Below are positions 8,512 through 16,561 of a stretch of DNA of 51,771 bases, one piece after another. Location of the stretch: the NCBI GenBank assembly GCA_050943595.1, contig JBMNPM010000010.1, positions 1 through 51,771 on the forward strand, in the 5' to 3' direction. Under the pieces are notes generated by a model. That model was not told the origin of the DNA and searched no databases. It saw nothing but the letters and a program-made list of their open reading frames with translations. Source of the stretch: JAXGXJ01 sp050943595. Its GTDB lineage: Bacteria; Actinomycetota; Thermoleophilia; RBG-16-64-13. The position numbers and the translations under genes were made by a program. Position 1 is the stretch's first letter; each line of letters opens with the position of its first letter.

Positions 8512-8611
8512 CCTCGTGTACTCGTACGGGTACGACAGTGCTAGTATTGTGCAAGATGAGTGAGCCCTTTTCAAGGATTTCCTCCTTCGTGGAGGACCCG
8601 CCCGACCGCTG

Positions 8612-10654
8612 ATGCAGCTGCAGTTCTCGTTGGCGGTGACAGACAGGCTCCACGAAACCTTGTTGGTGCGCGGAGAGCCAATGGACGCCCTCGAAGCCGC
8701 CGGTCTGCTCACGGCATGCCCAGAGTGTCCTCCGCGGCTTTGCATGTACATCCTCGACATGGTGGTCCGCAAGGACCATCGCTTCTGCTGGAGCACGACG
8801 CCCGTAGAACCGTTGCAGGCGGACACCGTCCGAGGAGCTTCCACCGGCCCTCGTATCTCGCTGCGCCGCTGGGCATCATATGACCCCGATCTAATTGATG
8901 TCCCCTTTGTAGCTCTCGATATCGAGACGACGGGGGCTCGGGCCGGCATGGGCAAGATCACCGAGATAGGGGCAGTACGCATCGAAGGCTTCCGTGAGGT
9001 CGGTCGCTTCAGCACCCTAGTAAACCCCCTGAGATCCATCCCCCGCATGATCACTAAGATCACCGGCATCACCCAGGACATGGTCGCTGATGCACCCCGC
9101 ATAGATGAAGTGATTCCCGAGCTGCTACCCCTCCTCAAAGGAGCCGTGGTGGTCGGTCACAACGCATCGTTCGACGTGGGTTTTCTGAATTACGAACTAC
9201 GCCGCCTTAAGAGCTGTGAGCTCGGCGACGGAGCCATTGATACCCTCCCCTTGGCCCGAGCCCTGGCGCCCGGACTACCCAACTACCGCCTACGGACGGT
9301 GGCGGAGGCCCTTGGCTCGCCCGTCACAGCCTGCCACAGAGCTCTGGCCGACGCGGAGGCGACCGGACATGTCTTCGTCACTCTAATGAAACGGTTGCGT
9401 GAACAGGGAGTGAGCCGGCTGAGTGAAGCCCGCTTATATATGGTGCCGTCGTCACGTCCGGCCATAGAGAAGCTGCGCCTCACCCGCAACATCCCCTGCT
9501 CGCCGGGCGCCTATTGGTTCACCGATGCCGACGGCCGGGTCACCTTCGTAGGCTGGGCCGACCAAATGAGGCCGAAGATCCGAGCACATTTCGTAAGCCA
9601 TTCCCCGACGCGCAGGATGCGGAAAGCGATCCGCACGGTCGAACGCATCGAATGGGAAGAGACCTACACCACACTGGAAGCCGTCGTGAGAGAGCAGGAA
9701 CTCACACTCGAGCATCGCCCGCCCTGTAACCAGCACAGCGGGCGACCGGAGAGCTATGTGTACCTCAAAGTGCGGGACACAGGACCGGGTCTTCGCCTCT
9801 ACGTGAGTAACCGGCCGACGAAGAACCTCGCCATCTCGACCCAAGAGGGGGAGACCCGAGAGGGAAGGCGAAACCATTACCCTATACTGCTCGGACCCTT
9901 CCGAGGGCGATCCCGGCTGACCAGAGCTCTTGGTCTCCTGCAACGTTGCTACCCCATCCGCCTATGTTCGCGTCAAACCGACACAAAGCCCTGCTCCCGT
10001 GGACAGGTTGGGGAGTGTCTTGCGCCCTGCTCAGACGACCCTGCTGCTCTACAGGCACACGACACACTCGTCCAAGACCTTGTCGGCTGGCTGGCCGGCG
10101 GCTGTAGCCCGCTTCTGCCCGACCCCACCAAGAGCGCCGGCCACCTTGCACGGCAGCTCACACGGCGCGGACGCCACGAAGAAGCCCGGCAGATACGTAA
10201 GGCGTGCGGTGATCTACTCAACATCCGGCGCTCTTACGCAGCTCTGGTCGAGGCCTGCTCGCTCCGTTTCGCCGTACTGTGGCCACTCAGCACAAACGGG
10301 GACGGCGCTGCCCTCCGTCTCAATGTGGTCTGGGAGGGACGGATGCGTGAGCCGGTGTCATTGCGCCCCCAGGACCTGCAGCAGACGCTGGACGCAACCC
10401 TGGCCGGCTACCCTATGGTGTGTGGGGATAATGAAGACAATACGGAGAAGCCCCGCAACCCTCGGATCATAGCCGTACGGCAGGACGAGTTGGACCTTCT
10501 ACTAACGACCCGGCATTGGCTCAAGGAGATTGCAGGGCCCGCCACAGTGGTCACCCTGGCAGGCCCCACGAAGATGCATATGACCGAGTGGAGATACCGG
10601 CTGCTGACGGAGGCGACCCGGATGCTGGGAGAACAGCCCCTCCCAACCGGGTAG
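8612..10654 (+). CDS. DEDDh exonuclease fused to a UvrC-like GIY-YIG nuclease domain
   Basis: A 680-residue three-part protein. Residues 1-90 resemble no domain I can name with certainty; they look like a small helical, possibly winged-helix, region. Residues about 98-265 form a DnaQ-type 3'-5' exonuclease with all acidic residues present: D103 and E105 (ALDIETTG), D188 (NASFDVGF), H242 and D247 (HRALADAEA). Residues about 296-390 match the UvrC/Cho GIY-YIG nuclease: PGAYWF, FVGWADQMRPKIRAHF, and a catalytic-type glutamate in EAVVREQEL. A cysteine-containing stretch (CSRGQVGECLAPCS) like that of UvrC follows. Related fusions are known in actinobacteria and annotated as epsilon-like exonucleases or Cho-type repair nucleases; the precise lesion handled is unknown. 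It is transcribed divergently from fabZ. Confidence 0.85.
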   Translation: MQLQFSLAVTDRLHETLLVRGEPMDALEAAGLLTACPECPPRLCMYILDMVVRKDHRFCWSTTPVEPLQADTVRGASTGPRISLRRWASYDPDLIDVPFVALDIETTGARAGMGKITEIGAVRIEGFREVGRFSTLVNPLRSIPRMITKITGITQDMVADAPRIDEVIPELLPLLKGAVVVGHNASFDVGFLNYELRRLKSCELGDGAIDTLPLARALAPGLPNYRLRTVAEALGSPVTACHRALADAEATGHVFVTLMKRLREQGVSRLSEARLYMVPSSRPAIEKLRLTRNIPCSPGAYWFTDADGRVTFVGWADQMRPKIRAHFVSHSPTRRMRKAIRTVERIEWEETYTTLEAVVREQELTLEHRPPCNQHSGRPESYVYLKVRDTGPGLRLYVSNRPTKNLAISTQEGETREGRRNHYPILLGPFRGRSRLTRALGLLQRCYPIRLCSRQTDTKPCSRGQVGECLAPCSDDPAALQAHDTLVQDLVGWLAGGCSPLLPDPTKSAGHLARQLTRRGRHEEARQIRKACGDLLNIRRSYAALVEACSLRFAVLWPLSTNGDGAALRLNVVWEGRMREPVSLRPQDLQQTLDATLAGYPMVCGDNEDNTEKPRNPRIIAVRQDELDLLLTTRHWLKEIAGPATVVTLAGPTKMHMTEWRYRLLTEATRMLGEQPLPTG

Positions 10655-10662
10655 AGCCTCTA

Positions 10663-10848
10663 CTAGATGGACGCCACGGTCGTTTTTGGAAGCTTGATAC
10701 CTTTGGCCTTCATCACCACCATAAGCAGGCTTCGGTCGACCTTGCCCTTGTAGATAGGGATGCCTTCCTTCACACAGAGCTGAATCACTTCACGAGTCTC
10801 CGTGCCCAGCTCTTCAGCCAGTTCCTCAGGGGTGAAGTGGTTGGCCAT
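10663..10848 (-). CDS. Small helix-turn-helix-like protein of unknown function
   Basis: A 61-residue protein starting at the ATG at 10848, preceded by AAAGGAG seven bases upstream; that ribosome site decides the start over longer forms. The sequence (FTPEELAEELGTETREVIQL, then a basic KGKVDRSLL segment) looks like a small MerR- or excisionase-type DNA-binding fold with a first helix-turn-helix of the TPEELAEELG kind. It has no metal or catalytic motif. It lies downstream of moeA on the same strand and may share a transcript. No target can be inferred. Confidence 0.75.
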   Translation of the reverse strand: MANHFTPEELAEELGTETREVIQLCVKEGIPIYKGKVDRSLLMVVMKAKGIKLPKTTVASI

Positions 10849-10859
10849 GAGAACTCCTT

Positions 10860-10967
10860 TCAAGAGCAGCAAATCACTGCAAGCACACCAACAAAAAAGC
10901 CCAGCAGTACGAACTGCCAGGCCCATTCAGGGGATTCAGACCATCGCCAGAGGTATACGCTTATCAT
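10860..10967 (-). CDS. Candidate 35-residue single-span membrane peptide
   Basis: A short frame between moeA and the HTH-like gene. It opens with MISVYLWRWSESPEWAW and continues with one hydrophobic span of about 18 residues (FVLLGFFVGVLAVICC), ending at TGA 10862-10860, eleven bases before the next ATG. CGGAGG lies only two bases before the ATG, which is poor spacing; a GTG immediately before the ATG is closer still. The Trp-rich head plus a single span is plausible for a small membrane protein, but no family is recognised and it could be chance. Confidence 0.35.
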   Translation of the reverse strand: MISVYLWRWSESPEWAWQFVLLGFFVGVLAVICCS

Positions 10968-11042
10968 CACCTCCGAGCCATTGTCTCCCAAGTACCCTCA
11001 TAACACTTTCATTGTACGCCCGCGCGCAGACGGCAACAAGCA

Positions 11043-12278
11043 TCAGGGCTCCTGGAGGTCTTCCCTGAGAAGAAGGAAGTCGACCTCTTCCCCCGCTTTA
11101 ACCATCTGCCCACCACCAGGTATGAAGGCCAAACCGTTGGCCCCGACCATAGAGCTCAGCCTGCCCGACCCCTGGGCCCCGGTCGAGCTCACGTGCCAAA
11201 CACCGGCCTCACGCCAAGCACGCACCCGCACCACGTAGAGACGTGCATCACTGCTCGCCACGTCCTCATTGATGATGGCCCGATATGGCGGCCGAGTGGT
11301 CTTGCGATGCCCCAGAAGGCGCAGAAGCGCCGGCCGCACGAAGAGCTCGAACGACACCATGGCCGAGACAGGGTTTCCGGGAAGGCCAAAGACCAGAGTA
11401 TCGCCGCGAACCCCGAACGCCAGCGGTTTGCCGGGCTTCATAGCCACACCCCACAGGCGCCTGTCCACCCCCAGTTCGTCCTGAACATCCTTGACAAAAT
11501 CAAACTGTCCTACGGAGACACCGCCGGACGTCAGCAACACATCGTACTCAAGCCCCTTCTCAACGAGCCTTCGGGTGGCTTCATAGTCGTCGGAGACAAT
11601 GCCCAGGGAGACCGCATCGATACCCATCTGCCTGCACAGAGCCTGCAGCGAGTAGCTGTTGGAATTGCGAATCTGCCCCGGCCCCAGAGGTTGGTCCACC
11701 TCCACCAGCTCACTGCCGGTCGATAGGATGGCCACCCGAGGTGAGCGGTGTACGTCCACGACCGCCCGTCCCAAGCTGGCCAGTAGGCCGATCTCCGCCG
11801 GGCCCAACACTGTGCCCGCAGACAACACGCGATCCCCGGCGGCCACATCTTCTCCCGCGCGCCGGATATTCTTTCCCGGCTTCACCGGTTCGAAGATCTT
11901 GATGCAGGACCCATCTTCATCGACGAGCTCGTTCTGGATAACCGCATCCAGCCCCTCCGGCACCGGAGCACCCGTCATTATCTTCACCGCCTCCCTAGAG
12001 CCGACAGGCCGCTCAGCCACGTGTCCGGCGGCCAGGATCTGGGAGACGTTCAGGATGACCGGTCGATCGGCTGTTGCATCAACGGTGTCGACCGCCCGGA
12101 CCGCAAACCCGTCCATTCCGGAGTTGTCAAACGGGGGGACACTGTGTCCGGCCACGACATCTTCAGCAAGAACCGAACCAAGTACCTCTGTGAGCAGACG
12201 GACTTCGACGGGAAGAGGGGATGCTTCCGCGAGCACCTTGGCCCTCGCCTCTTCAACGCTCATCATATTGGCGCCCAT
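11043..12278 (-). CDS. moeA: Molybdopterin molybdenumtransferase
   Basis: Inserts molybdate into adenylated molybdopterin in the last step of molybdenum cofactor synthesis. The product of about 411 residues has GMDGFAVRA near 55-63, the MoCF-binding domain with SGGVSVGQFDFVKDV, LPGNPVSAMVSFELF, and a C-terminal beta domain. Several ATG codons are possible: 12311, 12278, 12266 and 12263. The 12278 start has GGGACC about eight bases upstream and leads quickly into SVEEARAK, where family members begin. Between 12311 and 12278 lies a nine-base unit repeated three times. No other cofactor-synthesis gene is near. Confidence 0.92.
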   Translation of the reverse strand: MGANMMSVEEARAKVLAEASPLPVEVRLLTEVLGSVLAEDVVAGHSVPPFDNSGMDGFAVRAVDTVDATADRPVILNVSQILAAGHVAERPVGSREAVKIMTGAPVPEGLDAVIQNELVDEDGSCIKIFEPVKPGKNIRRAGEDVAAGDRVLSAGTVLGPAEIGLLASLGRAVVDVHRSPRVAILSTGSELVEVDQPLGPGQIRNSNSYSLQALCRQMGIDAVSLGIVSDDYEATRRLVEKGLEYDVLLTSGGVSVGQFDFVKDVQDELGVDRRLWGVAMKPGKPLAFGVRGDTLVFGLPGNPVSAMVSFELFVRPALLRLLGHRKTTRPPYRAIINEDVASSDARLYVVRVRAWREAGVWHVSSTGAQGSGRLSSMVGANGLAFIPGGGQMVKAGEEVDFLLLREDLQEP

Positions 12279-12280
12279 AT

Positions 12281-12307
12281 TCGGTCCCTTCGGTCCCTTC
12301 GGTCCCT
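12281..12307. repeat. Nine-base tandem repeat, three units, at the 5' end of moeA
   Basis: On the minus strand the unit AAGGGACCG occurs three times in a row directly after the ATG at 12311 and just before the ATG at 12278. If the upstream ATG is used it encodes KGP three times; otherwise it forms the leader. Unit number could vary by slippage without breaking the frame. Confidence 0.8.
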
Positions 12308-12337
12308 TCATTTCGAATCTCTCAAGAAGACTGCTGT

Positions 12338-12502
12338 TTAGCAGGCTGCTGAAATATGACGCTTCGCCGCTAGAACACGATCAACACGCGCGAGAGAAGG
12401 ATAGAGGAAGCGCGAATAGCAGCGCTATTTGCGCGATGACATACTATCGTGCCGCTCAGCGCGTTCTAGCAGCCGGAGTTTCGTTTTTCAGCAACCTCCT
12501 AG
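12338..12502. repeat. MITE-like palindromic element, copy 2 (full length)
   Basis: A second full copy of the element at 1819-1985, in the same orientation, bounded by TTAG at 12338-12341 and CTAG at 12499-12502. Most of its length can be aligned with copy 1 by eye, including the central GCGCGAATAGCAGCGCTATT core, with scattered substitutions and a few missing bases. It lies in the leader region of moeA, 27 bases above the first possible start. The divergence between the copies suggests old insertions. Confidence 0.8.
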
Positions 12503-12543
12503 CTCTAATCCTTACAGCCACTTGAGCCGATAGAAAGCATAGC

Positions 12544-12816
12544 ATGGGAAAACAAAGCCGAAAACTTGACTACGAAGCCTGCTTAGCGCCCTTAGGCGCG
12601 GGCGGATTCTCCGACTGCGACCAGACATCTTCGCAACGATGCCCGTCCCGCCATGATCGTATAAATGGACTCCGAGCACGTGTCCAAGCCGGAAGCTACG
12701 ACGTGCCGGCCATGCTCATTGCGGAGAGCATCATCGCTCACATGATGGGGCTGCCAAAAGAGACCCCCTGCACCTTCACAAGCGCTGATCCGATTGACGG
12801 CCCCGAGGCCTCCTAG
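12544..12816 (+). CDS. FlgM-like small protein (possible anti-sigma factor)
   Basis: A 90-residue protein. Its middle reads RINGLRARVQAGSYDV and continues with an amphipathic helix (IAESIIAHMMG). This is the pattern of the FlgM anti-sigma-28 C-terminal region (RVxxLKxxIxxGxYxVxxxxIAxxxL), which binds and inhibits the flagellar sigma factor. The N-terminal half is cysteine-containing and unlike FlgM. No flagellar gene is in the window. It could regulate an alternative sigma factor, or be a protein that merely shares the motif. The ATG at 12544 is weakly supported; no clear ribosome site precedes it. Confidence 0.5.
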   Translation: MGKQSRKLDYEACLAPLGAGGFSDCDQTSSQRCPSRHDRINGLRARVQAGSYDVPAMLIAESIIAHMMGLPKETPCTFTSADPIDGPEAS

Positions 12817-12865
12817 CCATTGCCGAACAATTATGGTGGGCTGGGCAGGAATCCCGGTAGACGGT

Positions 12866-12897
12866 AGGCTATAGTGAATACCGCGCAGGCTATAGTG
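12866..12897. promoter_or_regulatory. Two direct repeats upstream of the ABC exporter operon
   Basis: AGGCTATAGTG occurs at 12866-12876 and again at 12887-12897, start to start 21 bases, about two helical turns. It lies roughly 95-125 bases before the exporter start codon. The repeat contains TATAGT, which resembles a -10 box. It could be an operator for a dimeric regulator or a duplicated promoter. The sequence alone does not tell which. Confidence 0.4.
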
Positions 12898-12991
12898 CCA
12901 CGTTGTACAAGCGCATGGTCATGTTCGAAGAGGCGTCCGACTAGACTCGTCAGCAAGTGTGAAGAGTATCCGACCGTGGCTGGAGCGAGTG

Positions 12992-13939
12992 ATGCACGCT
13001 ATTGAGGTTGAGGGGCTGCGCAAACAGTTCGACCCGCCCAATGGACCCGTGGCGGTTGATGGACTGACTTTCCACATTCGAGAGGGCGAGATCTTCAGTC
13101 TTCTCGGCCCCAATGGCGCAGGTAAGAGCACTGTCATTGCCATCTTGTCCTCCCTACTCATGCCCGATGCCGGGGATGCGCGGATAGGCGGTTACTCCAT
13201 CACGCGCGAGGCAGAAAAGGTCCGAGAGCTCATCGGCGTGGTGCCCCAGGAAGTGGCTCTGTACGAGGATCTCTCTGGCCGAGAGAATCTCCTTTTCTGG
13301 GGTCGCATGTACGGCTTGCAGGGAGCGACTCTCGAAAGCCGGGTGGATGCGATCTTGCAACTGATCGGCCTGGCGGACAGGCAAAAGGACCGAGTGGGCA
13401 AGTACTCCGGCGGCATGAAGCGACGGGTCAATATCGGAGCGGCCCTACTCCACCAACCGCGTGTTCTTTATCTTGATGAGCCTACTGTAGGCATCGATCC
13501 GCAAAGCCGGCGAGCCATATTGGAGGGTGTAAAGGACCTAAACCAGCAAGGCGTAACCGTCCTCTACACCACGCATTATATGGAGGAAGCTCAGGAACTC
13601 TCCGATCGTATTGCGATCATAGATCACGGGGGTTTAATCGCACTGGGAAGCCACGAGGAACTCGTACATATGGTGGGTGAAGCGACCCATGTGCGCATTG
13701 CTCTGGATGGCGCCGTCGAGGCCCTTGCCGAGCGTTGGAGTCACCTGCCCGACGTCAGGCAGGTGACATCGGAAGAGGAGGGGCGCCTTTCCCTTCTTGC
13801 CGATGACGCCACCTCTCTCTTGCCCCGCCTGCTGGAGGATGCACAAGCCTTGAGGGCGCGCATCACAGAGATCAACCTCGGGGCACCAACCTTGGAGACG
13901 GTATTTCTCCATTTGACCGGCCGCGCTCTGCGTGACTGA
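12992..13939 (+). CDS. ABC exporter ATP-binding protein (DrrA-type)
   Basis: ATPase subunit of an ABC-2 exporter. The 315-residue product has Walker A GPNGAGKST, Q-loop VVPQEVALYEDLSGRENL, signature YSGGMKRRVNIGAALL and Walker B VLYLDEPTVGIDP. The C-terminal extension resembles DrrA/NatA-type proteins used in drug, lipid or polymer export. The ATG at 12992 was chosen because GGAG lies six bases upstream and MHAIEVEGLRKQF begins the nucleotide-binding domain; an earlier ATG at 12959 adds eleven unconserved residues. Two permease genes follow at once. Confidence 0.92.
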   Translation: MHAIEVEGLRKQFDPPNGPVAVDGLTFHIREGEIFSLLGPNGAGKSTVIAILSSLLMPDAGDARIGGYSITREAEKVRELIGVVPQEVALYEDLSGRENLLFWGRMYGLQGATLESRVDAILQLIGLADRQKDRVGKYSGGMKRRVNIGAALLHQPRVLYLDEPTVGIDPQSRRAILEGVKDLNQQGVTVLYTTHYMEEAQELSDRIAIIDHGGLIALGSHEELVHMVGEATHVRIALDGAVEALAERWSHLPDVRQVTSEEEGRLSLLADDATSLLPRLLEDAQALRARITEINLGAPTLETVFLHLTGRALRD

Positions 13940-13957
13940 CCCGATTTAGGATCTAAC

Positions 13958-15223
13958 ATGCGAGCCTTGAGCATCGCCTGGAAGGATTTACGCCACACCT
14001 ACCGCGACCTGGCCGCGCTGGCCATGATGATACTGGCCCCTCTAGCTTTGGCGCTCGCCCTGGGAGCCGCCTTCGGGGGCGGCAGCGATTACTCATTACC
14101 CACCATCCGCGTCATGGTAGTCGATGCCGATGAGGAAGGTAGAGGCGGCGAGTCGGCCGGGCGCATCATTGTGAACTTACTCAACTCCCCGGAGTTGACC
14201 GACCTCCTGGCCGTGCGCACAGCCTCGGATGCAGATGCCGCGCGCAAAGCTGTGGATGAAGGAGATGCGGAGGCGGCCGTTCTTATTCCCGCCGGTCTGA
14301 CCGAACGGCTATACGCCGCCACACCCACGGCGAGCTCCCCTTCCCCTCCCGTGCAGATCACCATCTACCGAGACCCAGCCAAAAGCCTGGGAACAAACGT
14401 TGTGGGGGCGGTACTTGGCTCGGTTACCCAGTCTCTCGACGGCTCCCGGGCGGCGGCGATTACAACTGCGCAGCTGGCTTTGGCTGCGGGAATCCACGAC
14501 CCGGAGCTGTTGGCGCGCTCGACTGAGCAGGCTGCGACTGCCTATGCCTTACAAGCGCGAAGCGCCGCTCCGATTAGTCTGGCGACTCGCTCGCCCATCA
14601 CTGGCGGAGATGAGGAACGCACTCAGCCCAACGTCACCAGCCAAGTGCTAATAGGCATGATGGTGTTTTTCATGCTCTTTGGAGCAGCCACCCCCGCGCG
14701 CAGCATCATTGATGAACACCGTGCGGGGACCCTCTTCCGCTTATTTACCACCCCCACACCACGTTGGGTCATCTTGGGAGGAAAGTACATCGGGGTCTTC
14801 CTGGTGGTGCTCCTGCAGTCGGTGATTCTCTTAGCGATAGGACAATTGTTCCTCGGCGCTCACTGGGGACCGGTTGGTCCCGTGGCCGTGGTTACGATAT
14901 GCGGCGCTCTCATGGCGGCTTCCTTGGGGCTTCTGACTGTGTCGTTCGCTAAGACTCCGGGCCAAGCGGGTGCAATCAGCAGCGCCATCTTTGTTTTCCT
15001 GGGTCTCATCGGCGGTAACTTCATAGGCGGCGCATCCAGTATTGGCGGAGCCTACGCCATTGTGAGGCGCCTCACTCCCAATGGCTGGCTGCTGGAAGCT
15101 TGGAACAGTCTGCTGTTTGGCGGTTCTTGGGCCGGCATAGCAACGCCGATTCTTGCTTCACTGGGCTTTACCCTGCTGTTCTTCCTCATATCATCTTGGT
15201 TCTTCAGCAGGCGATACGCATGA
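13958..15223 (+). CDS. ABC-2 type exporter permease, first subunit
   Basis: A 421-residue membrane protein with an N-terminal span (about 20-40), a large extracytoplasmic domain with a YhgE/ABC-2-like fold (about 45-230), and five hydrophobic segments in the C-terminal half. It includes the conserved FMLFGAATPARSIIDEHRAG stretch typical of ABC-2 permeases. It follows the ATPase gene by 18 bases and overlaps the next permease. Together the three genes make a heterodimeric exporter. The substrate cannot be read from sequence. Confidence 0.9.
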   Translation: MRALSIAWKDLRHTYRDLAALAMMILAPLALALALGAAFGGGSDYSLPTIRVMVVDADEEGRGGESAGRIIVNLLNSPELTDLLAVRTASDADAARKAVDEGDAEAAVLIPAGLTERLYAATPTASSPSPPVQITIYRDPAKSLGTNVVGAVLGSVTQSLDGSRAAAITTAQLALAAGIHDPELLARSTEQAATAYALQARSAAPISLATRSPITGGDEERTQPNVTSQVLIGMMVFFMLFGAATPARSIIDEHRAGTLFRLFTTPTPRWVILGGKYIGVFLVVLLQSVILLAIGQLFLGAHWGPVGPVAVVTICGALMAASLGLLTVSFAKTPGQAGAISSAIFVFLGLIGGNFIGGASSIGGAYAIVRRLTPNGWLLEAWNSLLFGGSWAGIATPILASLGFTLLFFLISSWFFSRRYA

Positions 15224-16407
15224 GACAAGCGTGGACGATAGCAGTCAAAGACCTCTTGCAGACGCGGCGGGACCGGCTGGCGGCCCTCTTCAGCGTGGTG
15301 CTCCCCGTGGTATTCACTCTGTTTTTCGGCCTGCTCTTCAACGATGTCGGCGGATCGGAGTCCCTACCGCTTGCAGTGTGCGACCTCGACGCCAGTCCGG
15401 CCTCAGCCCAGCTGGTCGAGCAGTTGCGGAAAGAACCGCTCCTCGCCGTGGAACCGCACGCTCCCGAAGAGCTGGAGAGCGCCGTAAGAAACCAAGAGGT
15501 CGCCGCAGGATTCATAATCCCCAAGGGTTACGAAATCAGTTTGACTGAGCATAAGCCGCTGGAGCTGCCCCTGGTAGGCTTAGATACTTCGAGCGGATCT
15601 CACTCAGTCTCACAGGCGGTGGAAGCCGCAGTGGGAAGACTGAATGCCGAGTTGCTAGCCGCTCAGACTGCCGTGGAGCAGCTGAGGGACCTTACCGGCA
15701 GCCGGCCTGATGATGAGCAACAGGCCGCCGCGCGCCGGCTGAGTACGGCGGCCCTGGCTACTCCGGCAATTTCTACCGTAGTTGCCGACTCCGGCGACCC
15801 GAATGTACAGGCGTTAGGCGGTTTCGAGCAGGCCTCCACCGGCTCCCTGGTGAATTGGAGCCTGTTCAGCCTGCTCAGTGTGGCTGCCGGACTGGCGTGG
15901 GAGAGACGGCACGGCCTTCTGCAGCGGCTAAAGATAGCTGGGGTGGGCGCCAGCCGGATCATCGGGGGCAAGATGATGGCGATGATCATCCTCACCCTCT
16001 TACAGCAGCTTCTTCTCATTCTTCTCGGTCGGTTCGCCTTTGGAGTCGGCTACTTCAACAGCCCCCTCGCCCTCTTCTTAGTGATGCTTTCCCTCTCTGT
16101 CTTCACGGCCTCTCTCGGCATCCTCATCGCCACGGTCTTTCGGTCCGAGCAGGCTGTGGTAGCAACCACGGTCATCGCTGCTCTGTTGCTGGCGGCACTG
16201 GGCGGAGCATGGTTCCCTCTCGAGATCACCAGCAGCACATTCAGCCGTTTGGCCCACTTCCTGCCCACTGCCTGGGTGATCGACTCGCTGCACGGAATCG
16301 TCCTCAAGAGCTGGGGAGCCGCTGACGTGCTGGAACCGCTGGGCTTCGTTTGGATCTGGGCGGTGCTTTGTTTCGGTCTCGCTGTCTGGCGTTTCCGGCC
16401 CCAATGA
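15220..16407 (+). CDS. ABC-2 type exporter permease, second subunit
   Basis: A 395-residue paralogue of the preceding permease with the same plan: N-terminal span, extracytoplasmic domain, then five or so spans (LVNWSLFSLLSVAAGLAWE begins the membrane half). The ATG at 15220 was chosen because it overlaps the stop of the first permease (ATGA); the open frame runs 40 codons further up inside that gene. It closes the exporter operon. An insertion sequence relic begins about 35 bases downstream. Confidence 0.9.
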   Translation: MRQAWTIAVKDLLQTRRDRLAALFSVVLPVVFTLFFGLLFNDVGGSESLPLAVCDLDASPASAQLVEQLRKEPLLAVEPHAPEELESAVRNQEVAAGFIIPKGYEISLTEHKPLELPLVGLDTSSGSHSVSQAVEAAVGRLNAELLAAQTAVEQLRDLTGSRPDDEQQAAARRLSTAALATPAISTVVADSGDPNVQALGGFEQASTGSLVNWSLFSLLSVAAGLAWERRHGLLQRLKIAGVGASRIIGGKMMAMIILTLLQQLLLILLGRFAFGVGYFNSPLALFLVMLSLSVFTASLGILIATVFRSEQAVVATTVIAALLLAALGGAWFPLEITSSTFSRLAHFLPTAWVIDSLHGIVLKSWGAADVLEPLGFVWIWAVLCFGLAVWRFRPQ

Positions 16408-16440
16408 CAAAAGCTAGGGCTACTCCGGGGTGAGGGGCGG

Positions 16441-16527
16441 GCGGCCGGGATCTTCTTCGAACACATCCGGGGAAAACTGAAGCCTGCAGGCTTCTCTCCC
16501 GGGAGCACTTCAGCCATCAAGAGCTGG
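16441..16527 (+). pseudogene. Transposase relic, same family as the relic at 19951-20397
   Basis: About 75 bases here align with 20131-20200. Read in frame, both end in LSREHFS after a helix resembling DLLRTHPGKTEACR or GLLEYIWGEAEAHR. In DDE transposases of the IS5/IS1182 type this region precedes the second catalytic block (HFxVDGTLIEAW). Only this fragment survives. It marks the left border of the AT-rich island. Confidence 0.55.
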
Positions 16528-16561
16528 CCCCCGCTTCGCACCTTCATTTATGCAAAAAAGA

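Noticed and set aside
8512..9138. Long N-terminal extension of FabZ
   Set aside because: It is the reverse strand of the divergent exonuclease gene and unlike any FabZ; the ATG at 8511 gives normal length.
10893..10922. Intrinsic terminator after moeA
   Set aside because: The stem needs two G-U pairs and lies 120 bases past the stop, inside a possible small coding frame; not strong enough to list as a feature.
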